NCBI GenBank assembly: GCA_002734065.2
Contig: NVXU02000016.1
Span: forward strand, 25,999-89,998
Direction of reading: 5' to 3'
DNA length: 64,000 nucleotides
DNA from: Fluviicola sp.
GTDB taxonomy: Bacteria; Bacteroidota; Bacteroidia; Flavobacteriales_D; Crocinitomicaceae
Shown: one piece after another, positions 26,983 through 36,256 of the stretch
Position numbering within the stretch: the first letter of the stretch is position 1
Layout: every line of letters begins with the position of its first letter
The notes under the pieces: generated by a model
The model's input: the letters and a program-made list of their open reading frames with translations, nothing else
Database searches by the model: none
What the model was told of the DNA's origin: nothing
Program-made: the position numbers and the translations under genes

Positions 26983-27311
26983 TAAAAACGACAACAATAA
27001 CACCTTTTTACAATCTATTAGATGAGCTTATTAGTAGACCTGAAATGTTTCTTGGCTCAAGAAATTTAAATTTGATTCGAACCTTTATAAATGGTTACAA
27101 GATAGCATTAACAACTTATAATCATAAGGATTTTGATTTAGAGCATTTTAATTCATTCGATATGTACGTTCAAAATAATTTAAATAATAGAACTACAATT
27201 GGGTGGCCAGAATTAATTGAAAGTCAGTGCGATTCTGAAGATGAAGCATTCAATTTATTTATTTGTTTGTTATCGAAATACAGAGCCTCTGCCCCTGCGC
27301 ATTCCAAATGA
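26979..27311 (+). CDS. Hypothetical protein, possible immunity protein
   Basis: A 110-residue soluble protein. The segment LLDELISRPEMFLGSRNLNL followed by a helix (IRTFINGYKIAL) resembles small proteins often encoded next to polymorphic toxins (RPxMFLG/YLG..FINGY pattern). The later EDEAFNLFICLLSKY fits the same type. The last residues (RASAPAHSK) look like run-on sequence, so the 3' end may be truncated. Immunity function rests on position and pattern only. Confidence 0.45.
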   Translation: MIKTTTITPFYNLLDELISRPEMFLGSRNLNLIRTFINGYKIALTTYNHKDFDLEHFNSFDMYVQNNLNNRTTIGWPELIESQCDSEDEAFNLFICLLSKYRASAPAHSK

Positions 27312-27379
27312 TTCCGCAACATGAAGAAGGCACTTCTGAAAAGCCAAACGTTAGAGCCAGCCTGTCCCAAAGATGGTTG

Positions 27380-27607
27380 TTAATTCAGTAAAGCGACTTC
27401 TTTTAACAGATTAGAGAGTAAAAGGGAAGCTTGGAGATTGCCAAGATTGGAAGCTGTTTGGAGATGTTGTAAAGCTTCTTTTTTACTATTGAGATGGAAA
27501 TACTGTAAAACTCCAAGATAGTAAAAAGCAGAATCGTTATTGGGTTCTGTTTCTAAAACAGACAGAAAAAGTTTTTGAGCTTGGGTAAAGTCTTTTCTTA
27601 CATCCTC
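27380..27607 (-). pseudogene. TPR protein fragment (3' remnant)
   Basis: On the minus strand, 75 codons are open without a start: FTQAQKLFLSVLETEPNNDS, then AFYYLGVLQYFHLNSKKEAL and an LGNLQASLLLSNLL segment ending in TAA (27380-27382). This is a clear tetratricopeptide repeat pattern. The frame hits a stop at 27611 inside a C/G-rich inverted repeat, so the 5' part was lost where that repeat lies. The 27312-27379 spacer shows nothing else. Confidence 0.7.
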
Positions 27608-27744
27608 CCCCTAGCCCCCTCCAAAGGGGGAAGCGTTCGATTATTTCAAATCCTAATATACTAATTGATTTTTTGACTTCTTAGTCCATTTTAAAAAATA
27701 GTCCTCGGTGTTACTCCCCCCTTTGGAGGGGGCTAGGGGGAGGA
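27603..27744. repeat. C/G-rich inverted repeat (CCCCCTAGCCCCCTCC type)
   Basis: Bases 27603-27630 are the exact reverse complement of 27717-27744 (28 bp), with an 86-base AT-rich loop. The arms contain CCCCCTAGCCCCCTCCAAAG. Sequences of this type recur in many Bacteroidota genomes (from memory). It truncates the TPR frame on its left. From 27745 to the sucC start at 27874 I see only an AT-rich leader; a 30-codon stop-to-stop frame on the minus strand there is not supported. Confidence 0.85.
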
Positions 27745-27873
27745 CTAACTATATCAACCTGTGAAATCTTATAATCTCCATGCACTGCCTATTTTCAACT
27801 TCCTCCAAAATTTCATCAAACTCATCGCGAAAAATTAAAAATTACTCTTAATTTTACGCAAAACTTCGAACAA

Positions 27874-29085
27874 ATGAACTTACACGAATATCAAGGGAAA
27901 TCAATTTTAAAAAGCTTTGGCGTTTCTATCCAAGAAGGAAGAGTCGTTGACAAAGTAGAGGATGCACTTGCAGCCGGTAAAGAATTAACAGCAGAAACAG
28001 GTACTGAATGGTACGTGGTTAAAGCTCAAATTCATGCAGGCGGTCGTGGTAAAGGAACGGTTGAAGAAACTGGTTCTCACGGAGTTGTTTTGGCAAAAGG
28101 AATCGATAAGTTAGAAGAAACCGTCAATGGTATTTTGGGAGGTCACTTAACAACTGCACAAACAAACGGCGTTGGAAAATTGGTCAACAAAGTGTTAATC
28201 GCACAAGATGTTTATTATCCTGGAGCTTCTGAACCGTCAGAATTCTACATGTCAGTTTTACTCGACAGAGAAAAAGGAAGAAACACCATCATCTACTCTA
28301 CCGAGGGCGGAATGGATATTGAATCAGTGGCAGAAAACACGCCGCATTTGATTTACAAAGAAGAAATTAACCCAAAAGTGGGTTTGCAAGGCTTTCAAGC
28401 GAGAAAAATTGCGTTTAATCTTGGCTTATCAGGACAAGCGATGAAGCAAATGACAAAGTTTGTCTTTGCCTTATACGCAGCTTACGAAGGTTGCGATGCT
28501 TCCATGTTTGAAATCAATCCTGTGCTTAAAACATCGGACGATAAAATCATTGCGGTTGATGCAAAAGTAACTTTAGACGGAAACGCACTATACAGACATC
28601 CAGAATACGCAGCAATGAGAGACAAGTCTGAAGAAGACCCAACAGAGGTTGAAGCAGATGAGGTTGGATTAAACTTCGTAAAGTTAGACGGAAACGTTGG
28701 CTGCATGGTCAACGGAGCAGGTTTGGCAATGGCAACCATGGATATTATTAAGTTATCTGGTGGAAATCCAGCTAACTTTTTAGATGTTGGAGGTACTGCA
28801 GATGCAGAAAGAGTAGAAAAGGCATTCAACATCATTCTTAAAGATAAGAATGTAAAAGCAATCTTAATCAACATCTTTGGTGGCATCGTTCGTTGCGATC
28901 GTGTAGCACAAGGAGTTGTTGATGCTTACAAGAAATTTGGCACATTCCCAGTTCCGTTAATTGTTCGTTTACAAGGAACCAATGCAAAAGAAGCAAGAGA
29001 TTTAATCGAAGCTTCTGGATTGGATGTGATTTCTGTAACCTTGTTGCAAGAAGCAGCTGATAAAGTGAAAGAAGTATTGGCTTAG
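27874..29085 (+). CDS. sucC: Succinate-CoA ligase (ADP-forming) subunit beta
   Basis: TCA-cycle enzyme subunit. It begins with the ATP-grasp [17 protein letters not shown] and has the nucleotide-binding IHAGGRGKG. The C-terminal ligase-CoA domain has [23 protein letters not shown] and [13 protein letters not shown]. Length 403 is normal. No sucD follows; a terminator lies 20 bases downstream, so the alpha subunit is encoded elsewhere. Confidence 0.96.
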   Translation: MNLHEYQGKSILKSFGVSIQEGRVVDKVEDALAAGKELTAETGTEWYVVKAQIHAGGRGKGTVEETGSHGVVLAKGIDKLEETVNGILGGHLTTAQTNGVGKLVNKVLIAQDVYYPGASEPSEFYMSVLLDREKGRNTIIYSTEGGMDIESVAENTPHLIYKEEINPKVGLQGFQARKIAFNLGLSGQAMKQMTKFVFALYAAYEGCDASMFEINPVLKTSDDKIIAVDAKVTLDGNALYRHPEYAAMRDKSEEDPTEVEADEVGLNFVKLDGNVGCMVNGAGLAMATMDIIKLSGGNPANFLDVGGTADAERVEKAFNIILKDKNVKAILINIFGGIVRCDRVAQGVVDAYKKFGTFPVPLIVRLQGTNAKEARDLIEASGLDVISVTLLQEAADKVKEVLA

Positions 29086-29105
29086 TTGCTGATTTACTAT
29101 ATTTG

Positions 29106-29140
29106 AAAGCCTTTCTTCGTTTGGAGAAAGGCTTTTTTTT
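29106..29140 (+). terminator. Rho-independent terminator after sucC
   Basis: AAAGCCTTTCT (29106-29116) pairs with AGAAAGGCTTT (29125-29135) across an 8-base loop, followed by a T run to 29140. Confidence 0.88.
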
Positions 29141-29440
29141 ATTTTATCGTCAACGATACATGATAAAAGTTTAGTTTTAATTTCTATCCACTTTTTTTTG
29201 CCAAAGCAGAAAAAAAAGTTCGCAAAAAAACTGCATTGCGCTGAGATTTCTCCATTCACTCTATCTTCCTCAATATTAAGTTAATGCGTTTGAGCTCCTT
29301 TGTCGCTAACCTTTTAACTAAAAATATTGATTTCGATTTCATTCTTTCCAAAATCAAGGCGCGAATCCCGCTTCGAAAAAACAAGCTACTTTCAAATAAA
29401 AGTCTTTTAACTCAGGAAGCTTATCAATTTCAACTAAAAC
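29141..29440. other. Gene-free AT-rich gap between sucC and acn
   Basis: No supported gene. A 70-codon frame at 29284-29496 runs through the acn terminator and has no recognisable protein features. The stretch around 29185-29245 (TTTTTTTTGCCAAAGCAG, then a run ending GCATTGCGCTGAG) has the look of a degraded dispersed repeat, but I cannot show a second copy in this window. Confidence 0.5.
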
Positions 29441-29444
29441 GAAA

Positions 29445-29473
29445 AAATCCCTCAAGCAATGCTCAAGGGATTT
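29445..29473 (-). terminator. Terminator after acn
   Basis: AAATCCCT (29445-29452) pairs with AGGGATTT (29466-29473), with additional inner pairing; on the minus strand six T residues follow. It sits 20 bases beyond the acn stop. Confidence 0.8.
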
Positions 29474-29492
29474 CAATTTCTAAAGAATACAA

Positions 29493-31757
29493 CTAAGCAT
29501 TCTGAGTTCTAATTAAATTCAATGCCGAACCTGCTCTGTACCAATCAATTTGTTGGTCGTTATAGGTATGATTCAACTTGATTTCTTCTTTTGAACCGTC
29601 TGCGTGAACAATTTCTAAAGTCAATTGCTTTTTAGGAGCAAAATCTTTCAAATCGATGAAGTTAAAGGTGTCATCTTCTCTTATTTTATCGTAATCTGAT
29701 TCAACATCAAAGGTTAAACCGAGCATTCCTTGCTTTTTTAAATTCGTTTCGTGAATTCTTGCGAAAGACTTAACAATCACTGCTTTTACTCCCAAGAAAC
29801 GAGGTTCCATCGCTGCATGTTCTCTTGAAGAACCTTCTCCGTAATTGTGGTCTCCAACAACAATCGTAGGAACGCCTGCCGCTTTGTATGCGCGACCCGT
29901 TGCAGGAACTTCTCCGACTTCTCCCGTCAATTGATTCACAACAGCATTGGTTGCTTTTCCGAATGCGTTAACCGCACCAATCAAACAGTTGTTAGAAATG
30001 TTATCCAAATGACCCCTGTATCTCAACCAAGGTCCTGCCATCGAAATATGATCCGTTGTACATTTTCCAAACGCTTTGATTAACAGTTTTGCACCGTTGA
30101 TGTTTTCTCCATCCCATTCTGCAAAGGGAGTCAACAGTTGCAACCTCTCAGAGTCAGGATTCACAACAATCTCAATTCCACTTCCGTCTTCTGAAGGAGC
30201 TTGAAATCCATTATTCTCAACGTCAAAACCGTTGATTGGCAATTCATAACCTGTTGGTTCATCCAACCTTACCTCTTCCCCATTCTTATTGGTCAAAGTA
30301 TCTGTCATTGGGTTAAAATCTAATTTCCCAGACAATGCGATTGCTGCCACCATTTCTGGCGATGCAACAAATGCGTTGGTATTTGGATTTCCATCGGCTC
30401 TTTTCTTAAAATTTCTATTGAAAGAATGAACGATAGAATTTTTTTCTTCTTTTTCTGCACCCGGTCTCGCCCATTGCCCGATACAAGGTCCACAAGCATT
30501 GGTGAAAATTGTTGCTCCCAATTTCTCGAAAGTATCAATGAATCCATCTCTTGCCGCTGTAAATCGAACTTGTTCAGAACCAGGGTTGATTCCCAAGCTT
30601 GCTTTTGCCTCCACTCCTTTCTCCAAAGCATCCTCTACAATAGAAGCTGCTCTTGATAAATCTTCGTACGAAGAATTGGTGCAAGAACCAATCAATGCCC
30701 ATTCAATATCCGTTGGCCAATCATTTTTAGCTGCTGCTGCTTTCATTTCTGAAACTGGCGTAGCTAAATCTGGTGTAAAAGGTCCGTTTAAGTGAGGTGT
30801 CAATGTGTCCAAGTTGATTTCAATCACTTGATCGAAATATTGTTCTGGATTTGCATACACTTCTGCATCACCCGTTAAGTGTTCTGCAACTGCATCTGCT
30901 GCGTCCACAACATCTTGACGGCCTGTAGATGCCAAATATCTTCTCATAGAATCATCGTAACCAAATGTTGAAGTTGTTGCGCCAACTTCTGCACCCATGT
31001 TACAAATAGTTCCTTTACCAGTACAAGAAATGTTCACGGCACCGTCTCCAAAATACTCTACAATTGCACCTGTTCCGCCTTTTACAGTGAGAATTCCTGC
31101 GACTTTCAGAATAATGTCTTTTGGAGCTGTCCAGCCGTTTAATTTACCCGTTAATTTAACACCTATTAATTTTGGCATTTTCAATTCCCAAGCCATTCCA
31201 GCCATAACATCAACTGCATCTGCACCACCGACACCGATTGCAACCATTCCTAAACCACCAGCATTTACAGTGTGAGAATCTGTTCCAATCATCATTCCTC
31301 CAGGAAATGCATAATTCTCCAAAACAACTTGATGAATGATACCTGCACCCGGTTTCCAAAATCCAATTCCGTATTTATCACAAACAGAACTTAAGAAGTT
31401 AAATACTTCGTTGTTCTTATTGATGCCTTCTTGTAAATCGACGCTTGCACCCAATTTCGCTTGAATTAAGTGATCAGCATGTGCCGTTGAAGGAACTGCT
31501 ACTCTCTTTTTTCCCGCTTGCATGAATTGCAGAAGTGCCATTTGTGCAGTTGCATCTTGCATGGCTACTCTATCGGGAGCAAAATCAACATACGCATTTC
31601 CTCTTTCGTAGGCAGTTGTTGCTGCACCATCCCAAAGGTGTGTGTATAAGATTTTCTCTGCTAAAGTTAATGGTTTTCCAACCACTTTACGCGCCGCTGC
31701 AACTCTTTCAGGGTATTTAGCGTACACTTCTTTTATCATTTCTATGTCAAAAGCCAT
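29493..31757 (-). CDS. Aconitate hydratase
   Basis: Iron-sulfur TCA-cycle enzyme interconverting citrate and isocitrate. The three [4Fe-4S] cysteines are visible: one in [12 protein letters not shown] and two in [15 protein letters not shown]. The N-terminal [27 protein letters not shown] signature (in part) and the C-terminal swivel domain ([20 protein letters not shown]) are present. Length (754) and sequence style match mitochondrial-type aconitase rather than the ~890-residue AcnA. It is a single gene with its own terminator. Confidence 0.95.
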   Translation of the reverse strand: MAFDIEMIKEVYAKYPERVAAARKVVGKPLTLAEKILYTHLWDGAATTAYERGNAYVDFAPDRVAMQDATAQMALLQFMQAGKKRVAVPSTAHADHLIQAKLGASVDLQEGINKNNEVFNFLSSVCDKYGIGFWKPGAGIIHQVVLENYAFPGGMMIGTDSHTVNAGGLGMVAIGVGGADAVDVMAGMAWELKMPKLIGVKLTGKLNGWTAPKDIILKVAGILTVKGGTGAIVEYFGDGAVNISCTGKGTICNMGAEVGATTSTFGYDDSMRRYLASTGRQDVVDAADAVAEHLTGDAEVYANPEQYFDQVIEINLDTLTPHLNGPFTPDLATPVSEMKAAAAKNDWPTDIEWALIGSCTNSSYEDLSRAASIVEDALEKGVEAKASLGINPGSEQVRFTAARDGFIDTFEKLGATIFTNACGPCIGQWARPGAEKEEKNSIVHSFNRNFKKRADGNPNTNAFVASPEMVAAIALSGKLDFNPMTDTLTNKNGEEVRLDEPTGYELPINGFDVENNGFQAPSEDGSGIEIVVNPDSERLQLLTPFAEWDGENINGAKLLIKAFGKCTTDHISMAGPWLRYRGHLDNISNNCLIGAVNAFGKATNAVVNQLTGEVGEVPATGRAYKAAGVPTIVVGDHNYGEGSSREHAAMEPRFLGVKAVIVKSFARIHETNLKKQGMLGLTFDVESDYDKIREDDTFNFIDLKDFAPKKQLTLEIVHADGSKEEIKLNHTYNDQQIDWYRAGSALNLIRTQNA

Positions 31758-31869
31758 GTATTTATGTGTTTTAAATGTGTTTCTAATTTGTCGGGCGAAT
31801 GTAATAAGATTTTAATAAATTTAAAAGAAATACGGGAGGCAATTTTAGAAAAAAGCTAACTTTATCGCC

Positions 31870-32367
31870 ATGAAGAAAATTGGACTTCTATCGGATACTC
31901 ATGGGCACATTGACCCTAAAATATACACCTATTTCAAGGATGTTGACGAAATTTGGCATGCTGGAGACATTGGTTCAGTGGAAGTTACTGATGAACTAAA
32001 GAAATTCAAGCCCATCAAAGCCGTTTATGGCAACATTGACGGAGCTGAATTACGTGCTGAATTCAAAGAATTTGAAGAGTTTGAGTGTGAGAATGTAAAG
32101 GTGATGATCACACACATCGCTGGTAAACCAGGCAAATATTATCAAAAAGCACACGAAAGATTAAAGAAAAATTCTCCCGATTTATTTATTTGTGGTCATT
32201 CTCACATCTGTTTGGTGAAAAAAGATACTCATTTTGACATGCTCTGGATGAACCCTGGCGCTTGCGGTTTTAAAGGGTTTCATAAGGTGAAAACATTGCT
32301 GCGTTTTTCCATTACGGAAGATAAAATTCATGATTTAGAGGTGATAGAATTGGGAAAACGAATTTAG
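31870..32367 (+). CDS. YfcE/MJ0936-type metallophosphoesterase
   Basis: A 165-residue cytoplasmic phosphodiesterase of the calcineurin-like superfamily. All metal-binding blocks are present: SDTHGH, HAGDIGS, VYGNID, ITHIAG and CGHSHI. The size and compact form match YfcE-like phosphodiesterases. The substrate is unknown. Start is the ATG at 31870, after a TAACTTTATCG stretch that resembles a -7 box. Confidence 0.92.
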   Translation: MKKIGLLSDTHGHIDPKIYTYFKDVDEIWHAGDIGSVEVTDELKKFKPIKAVYGNIDGAELRAEFKEFEEFECENVKVMITHIAGKPGKYYQKAHERLKKNSPDLFICGHSHICLVKKDTHFDMLWMNPGACGFKGFHKVKTLLRFSITEDKIHDLEVIELGKRI

Positions 32368-32407
32368 CATATAATTTTTTAAAAAACTTTGCGTTTAAGT
32401 GATTATA

Positions 32408-33442
32408 ATGAAAACAATACTTCTCATATTTTTTGCATCCATCAGTCTTTTACTTCGTTCTCAAACTGGAGGGACAACTGGTTTTCAACTTCTTGATTTA
32501 TCCTTTAATGCACGTTCGATGGCTTTAGCTGGTGATTTTATTTCTGTGATGGACAATGACATTAACATGGGAGTGAGTAATCCTTCGTTATTGAATCCAG
32601 AAATGGATAAAGTCATTAGCTTTAATTCAGCCTTTCAAGCTGGGGGAATCAATTACGGGATGCTTTCTTATGGTAAGACCACAAAAAACATTGGGACACT
32701 CGCAGGATATATCAAGTATGTCAATTATGGGAGAATGCAAAGAACAAACATTGCAGGAATCAATGAAGGTACGTTTAGACCGATAGAATTAATCGTTGGT
32801 GGCGCAATAGGAAAGCAAATCAATGAACGTCTTTCGCTTGGAGCAAATCTCAACTTTCTTTATTCTCAGTTGGAAACATACAACGCATTTGGCGCTTCTG
32901 TTGATTTCGCAGGAACGTATTATAATAAGGACAAAGAATTTCTAGTGACTTTACTTGCAAAAAACGTAGGTTATCAGTTTAAAAGTTATGTTGATGGCAA
33001 CAGAGCATTACTGCCAACAGAAATTCAGATGGCTGTTTCTTATAAGTTAAAACACGCACCTTTTAGGTTTTCTTTATTAGCGCATCACCTAAACAAGTGG
33101 GACATTACTTATGATGATCCAAATTTGCAACCTACTATTGACCCCCTAACAGGAGATACTATTCCTGTAAAACGAGCAGGCTTTTTTGAGAAGTTGGCGA
33201 ATCATTTCACGTATCAATTGGAAGTTATTGTTACGAAGAACATCGATTTAAGAATTGGTTTTGATTATTACAGAAGAAAGGAATTGGCTCTTGAGCAACG
33301 CTCAGGTCTTGCGGGCTTCTCTTTTGGTGCTGGATTTCACTTCTCAAAATTCAGTTTAGACTATGGATTTGTCATCTATTCTCGTGCTGGGTTTAATAAT
33401 GTTATCACTTTATCAACAAATTTATCCAAATGGAAAAAATGA
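32408..33442 (+). CDS. porQ: Type IX secretion system protein PorQ
   Basis: A 344-residue outer membrane protein of the type IX secretion system, which in Porphyromonas works with PorU/PorV/PorZ in cargo attachment. It has a signal peptide, then TTGFQLLDLSFNARSMALAGDF (landmark) and the ISVMDNDINMGVSNPSLLNPEM block, which closely follows the PorQ/PorV N-terminal pattern. A barrel body follows. The ATG at 32408 is chosen over an in-frame GTG at 32399. The two T9SS cargo proteins in the window fit a working system. Confidence 0.82.
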   Translation: MKTILLIFFASISLLLRSQTGGTTGFQLLDLSFNARSMALAGDFISVMDNDINMGVSNPSLLNPEMDKVISFNSAFQAGGINYGMLSYGKTTKNIGTLAGYIKYVNYGRMQRTNIAGINEGTFRPIELIVGGAIGKQINERLSLGANLNFLYSQLETYNAFGASVDFAGTYYNKDKEFLVTLLAKNVGYQFKSYVDGNRALLPTEIQMAVSYKLKHAPFRFSLLAHHLNKWDITYDDPNLQPTIDPLTGDTIPVKRAGFFEKLANHFTYQLEVIVTKNIDLRIGFDYYRRKELALEQRSGLAGFSFGAGFHFSKFSLDYGFVIYSRAGFNNVITLSTNLSKWKK

Positions 33443-33567
33443 CCTTTCCCTTTACGTTAAAGGGATTGAGGCTAGTTGAATGTTATTAACTATCAAATGT
33501 GAATACTTTTTTTGAAACCTTTCCAAAAAAGATGAGTATATTTACCTAAACCAAAAATTAAATTTTT

Positions 33568-34509
33568 ATGAAAAAGTCAATTTTAGCAGTAGCAGTAGTA
33601 CTAGGAAGTACTTCTTTATTCGCTCAAGATTTAACGTCAAAGAAAGGTGAGTCTTTTTTGCCAGAGGCAGAAGATTGGGCTATTAGCATTGATGCTACAC
33701 CATTTTTAAATTATTTCGGTAATTTCATCGGAGGAAACGGTCTTAACACTGCTCCAACATGGAATTTCCTAACAGCAAATCAAACAATTACTGGGAAGTA
33801 TTTTGTTGATGCTAACACAGCGTATCGCGCATCTGTTAGACTTGGATTTGGTGGAAACGGAGAAAAAGTAATGGTCACTGACCGTTCTGTTAATCCTCTT
33901 CCTTCTACTTGGCCTACGAACGCTGCAGAAGTAGAGAACACAGCGAAATACGGTATGACAAATATCGGAATCGGTGTTGGAATAGAAAAGAGAAGAGGTT
34001 TTGGACGTCTTCAAGGTTTCTACGGTGCTGAATTAGGATTCAACATTAACTCAATGAAAAACAAATACACTTATGGTAATGCTTTAACAGCATCTACTTC
34101 TGCTATTGATGTTAACGTTGCTCCTGCTGATGACTTCACTGGAGGTAATGGTGGAACATCTTTAACTGCTGGTACTGATGGTCAAGGTAACCCTACGACA
34201 GGTCGTATCACTGAATGGAAAAGTGGTTTAGGATTTGGAATCGGTGTTAGAGGATTTATCGGTGCTGAGTACTTCGTATTGCCAAGATTGGCTGTAGGTG
34301 GTGAGTTTGGATGGGGATTAGTTTTCTCTAGCCAAGGAGCTTCTACTACAACTTACGAAGTTGAAGGTTTAGCTAACGGTGCAACTGTTGAGCAAATTAC
34401 TGAAAGAACAATGGAAGGAAATAAGTCTTCTAGTTTTGGAGTTGATACTGACAATGTGAACAGTGTTTTCGGACCAGCTGGTAGCTTAAGAATTACTTTC
34501 CACTTCTAA
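33568..34509 (+). CDS. Outer membrane beta-barrel protein
   Basis: A 313-residue protein with a signal peptide (LGSTSLFAQ). Alternating barrel strands follow (DANTAYRASVRLGFGGNG, GMTNIGIGVGIEKRRG, LGFGIGVRGFIGAEYFVLP), ending in a terminal aromatic (SLRITFHF), as in outer membrane proteins folded by BamA. The Gly/Thr-rich loop at about residues 190-215 is unusual and probably extracellular. It has its own promoter-like TATATTTA (about 33536) and a strong terminator, suggesting good expression. Function unknown. Confidence 0.8.
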   Translation: MKKSILAVAVVLGSTSLFAQDLTSKKGESFLPEAEDWAISIDATPFLNYFGNFIGGNGLNTAPTWNFLTANQTITGKYFVDANTAYRASVRLGFGGNGEKVMVTDRSVNPLPSTWPTNAAEVENTAKYGMTNIGIGVGIEKRRGFGRLQGFYGAELGFNINSMKNKYTYGNALTASTSAIDVNVAPADDFTGGNGGTSLTAGTDGQGNPTTGRITEWKSGLGFGIGVRGFIGAEYFVLPRLAVGGEFGWGLVFSSQGASTTTYEVEGLANGATVEQITERTMEGNKSSSFGVDTDNVNSVFGPAGSLRITFHF

Positions 34510-34530
34510 GGAGTAGAAAAATAAATTTTA

Positions 34531-34564
34531 AAAGGTGCTACATTTATTTGTAGCACCTTTTTTT
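34531..34564 (+). terminator. Rho-independent terminator after the 33568 gene
   Basis: AAAGGTGCTACA (34531-34542) pairs with TGTAGCACCTTT (34549-34560), a perfect 12-bp stem with a 6-base loop and a T run. Confidence 0.9.
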
Positions 34565-34592
34565 GTTCAAATAAATCCATTATCTTTGATTA

Positions 34593-35309
34593 ATGAGTTC
34601 GGATAAGAAAATAACAATAGCTATTGATGGTTATTCTTCCTGTGGGAAGAGTACTCTCGCAAAAGAACTCGCAAAAGAATTGAATTATCTATTTGTAGAT
34701 TCTGGAGCAATGTATAGGGCTGTAACGCTTTTTGCATTGCGCAACAACTACATTTCAAATAACGACTTAGATTCTAGTGGATTAATTTCACAACTCTCTA
34801 AAATCAACCTACATTTTGAGTTAAATACGGACACCAACACTCCAGAATTAATTCTCAATGGACAAAATGTTGCAGAAGAAATTAGAACCCCGGTTGTGTC
34901 ATCTTACGTTTCCAAAGTGGCAGAATTAAGAGAAGTGCGCGAGAAGTTAGTCTTAGAACAAAGAATAATGGGAGAAAAAGGCGGTGTAATAATGGATGGT
35001 CGAGACATAGGTTCAGTTGTATTTCCAAATGCTGAACTCAAGTTTTTTATTACTGCAGAAGTTGCAACACGTACGCAAAGAAGATATGATGAATTGGTGA
35101 AAAGAGGGTTCGAAACGACACTAGAAGCGGTTCAAAAAAATCTAATCCAACGCGACTACATTGATAGTCATAGAGAAGAAAGTCCACTTATAAAAACCAA
35201 TGATGCCATAGAAATTGACAATACCAATTTGTCAAGAAGTGAGCAATTATCTCTTGCTCTTTCTTTTGTTAAAAAAAAAGTAATTGAACAAAATTACACG
35301 CTAACTTAA
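34593..35309 (+). CDS. cmk: Cytidylate kinase
   Basis: Phosphorylates CMP/dCMP with ATP. The P-loop GYSSCGKSTLAKEL (about 13-26), the following FVDSGAMYRAVTL, the MDGRDIGSVVFPNAELKFFI block and the C-terminal RDYIDSHREESPL are diagnostic. Length 238 is normal. Its stop overlaps by 4 bases the end of a convergent small gene. Confidence 0.96.
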   Translation: MSSDKKITIAIDGYSSCGKSTLAKELAKELNYLFVDSGAMYRAVTLFALRNNYISNNDLDSSGLISQLSKINLHFELNTDTNTPELILNGQNVAEEIRTPVVSSYVSKVAELREVREKLVLEQRIMGEKGGVIMDGRDIGSVVFPNAELKFFITAEVATRTQRRYDELVKRGFETTLEAVQKNLIQRDYIDSHREESPLIKTNDAIEIDNTNLSRSEQLSLALSFVKKKVIEQNYTLT

Positions 35310-35491
35310 TTTTTGCATTGCTCTTCTGGTTTTGCTCCGCAGAGACCACAACTTGCTCCTTCTTCTTGAAGCAATGGATTGTTACTGGCACAAGTTCCTG
35401 CAAATTTACCGTCCTTTTTTGCCCATATTTTTATTGCTATTCCCGCAAATGCGAGAGCAAGTAAACTGATGGAAATAAGAATTAATTTCAT
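35306..35491 (-). CDS. Small conserved Bacteroidota membrane protein
   Basis: A 61-residue protein with one N-terminal hydrophobic helix (LISISLLALAFAGIAIKIW), then KKDGKFAGTCASNNPLL and a C-terminal pair CGLCG with a further Cys near the end. This matches a short family widely annotated in Flavobacteriia as a membrane or secreted protein of unknown role. The four cysteines could bind metal, which is inference. Confidence 0.75.
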   Translation of the reverse strand: MKLILISISLLALAFAGIAIKIWAKKDGKFAGTCASNNPLLQEEGASCGLCGAKPEEQCKN

Positions 35492-35518
35492 AATTCACTG
35501 TGTTTTTTACTAAAGTTA

Positions 35519-36256
35519 CTAATTTTTATCCAAAAGCGTGCCATCTCCATAAGAATTATGCACAATTGAGATTGGACTGCCTTTGTACCAAATATCTCCG
35601 CTTATATTCGTCTCAGAGCGCAAAAAACAGTTGTCTGCGTTTATTTTAATGGTTTCAGAAGAATTTGAGACTACATGAATCGAATCTGCAACACTTAAAC
35701 CATAACTTTCTCCAAAACTATTGTTTCTAGCATTAATCTTTAAGAAATTTACTTGACCATTCAAATTATAATTCCCCCAGCCTTTAGAGACAACTAGATT
35801 TAAGCTGAGTGCATTGATATTAAGGTTAAATTCTCCCGCACCATTAGTAATTGTTAATGTCAGATAATTAGTTTGCATTTGATTGCGAGACTCCACCTTT
35901 TCAGTTCCTTCAAAATCAATGTTAATGACATTAATATAATGTATCTCTACCGTGATGATCTTACTATACGATCTAAAAAAATTACACTTATTATTATTAT
36001 TAATCGTTAATAAGCTTGATTCAACCTTGGTCTCAACGAAGTTAAGGAGGTTCTTTCCCCCAATTAGTACAACTTTATTCACAGAATCTTGCACTAGAAC
36101 ATATTTCAAGTGCGGCCCCATGTACATTTTATTAAAATTACCCAATAAAATCTCTTTAGACGTTATGTCGCCAACTACTTTAAAGCAAGACCTATCTTCT
36201 GCTTTCTTACAAGAAAAAACAACAGCTAATAGCAAGAAGAATACTAATTTTTTCAT
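35519..36256 (-). CDS. DUF2807 (head GIN) domain lipoprotein
   Basis: A 245-residue lipoprotein with lipobox LAVVFSC (Cys16). The body has the DUF2807 / putative auto-transporter adhesin head GIN-like pattern: repeated beta-helix turns (INIDFEGTEKVES, LTITNGAGEFNLNINALSL, KGWGNYNLNGQVNFL, SSETIKINADNCFL). The family is common and functionally uncharacterised in Bacteroidota. It overlaps by 4 bases the upstream PagL-like gene, so the two are co-transcribed. Confidence 0.78.
   Translation of the reverse strand: MKKLVFFLLLAVVFSCKKAEDRSCFKVVGDITSKEILLGNFNKMYMGPHLKYVLVQDSVNKVVLIGGKNLLNFVETKVESSLLTINNNNKCNFFRSYSKIITVEIHYINVINIDFEGTEKVESRNQMQTNYLTLTITNGAGEFNLNINALSLNLVVSKGWGNYNLNGQVNFLKINARNNSFGESYGLSVADSIHVVSNSSETIKINADNCFLRSETNISGDIWYKGSPISIVHNSYGDGTLLDKN

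Noticed and set aside
27312..27379. attC-like GTTAGAG after the immunity-like gene
   Set aside because: Only one half resembles a core site; no matching partner half site or hairpin is seen.
27745..27840. Minus-strand stop-to-stop frame (about 30 codons) upstream of sucC
   Set aside because: It reads somewhat protein-like but has no start codon and occupies the probable sucC leader.
29284..29496. 70-codon ORF between sucC and acn
   Set aside because: It runs through the acn terminator hairpin, has no recognisable protein pattern, and has no promoter.
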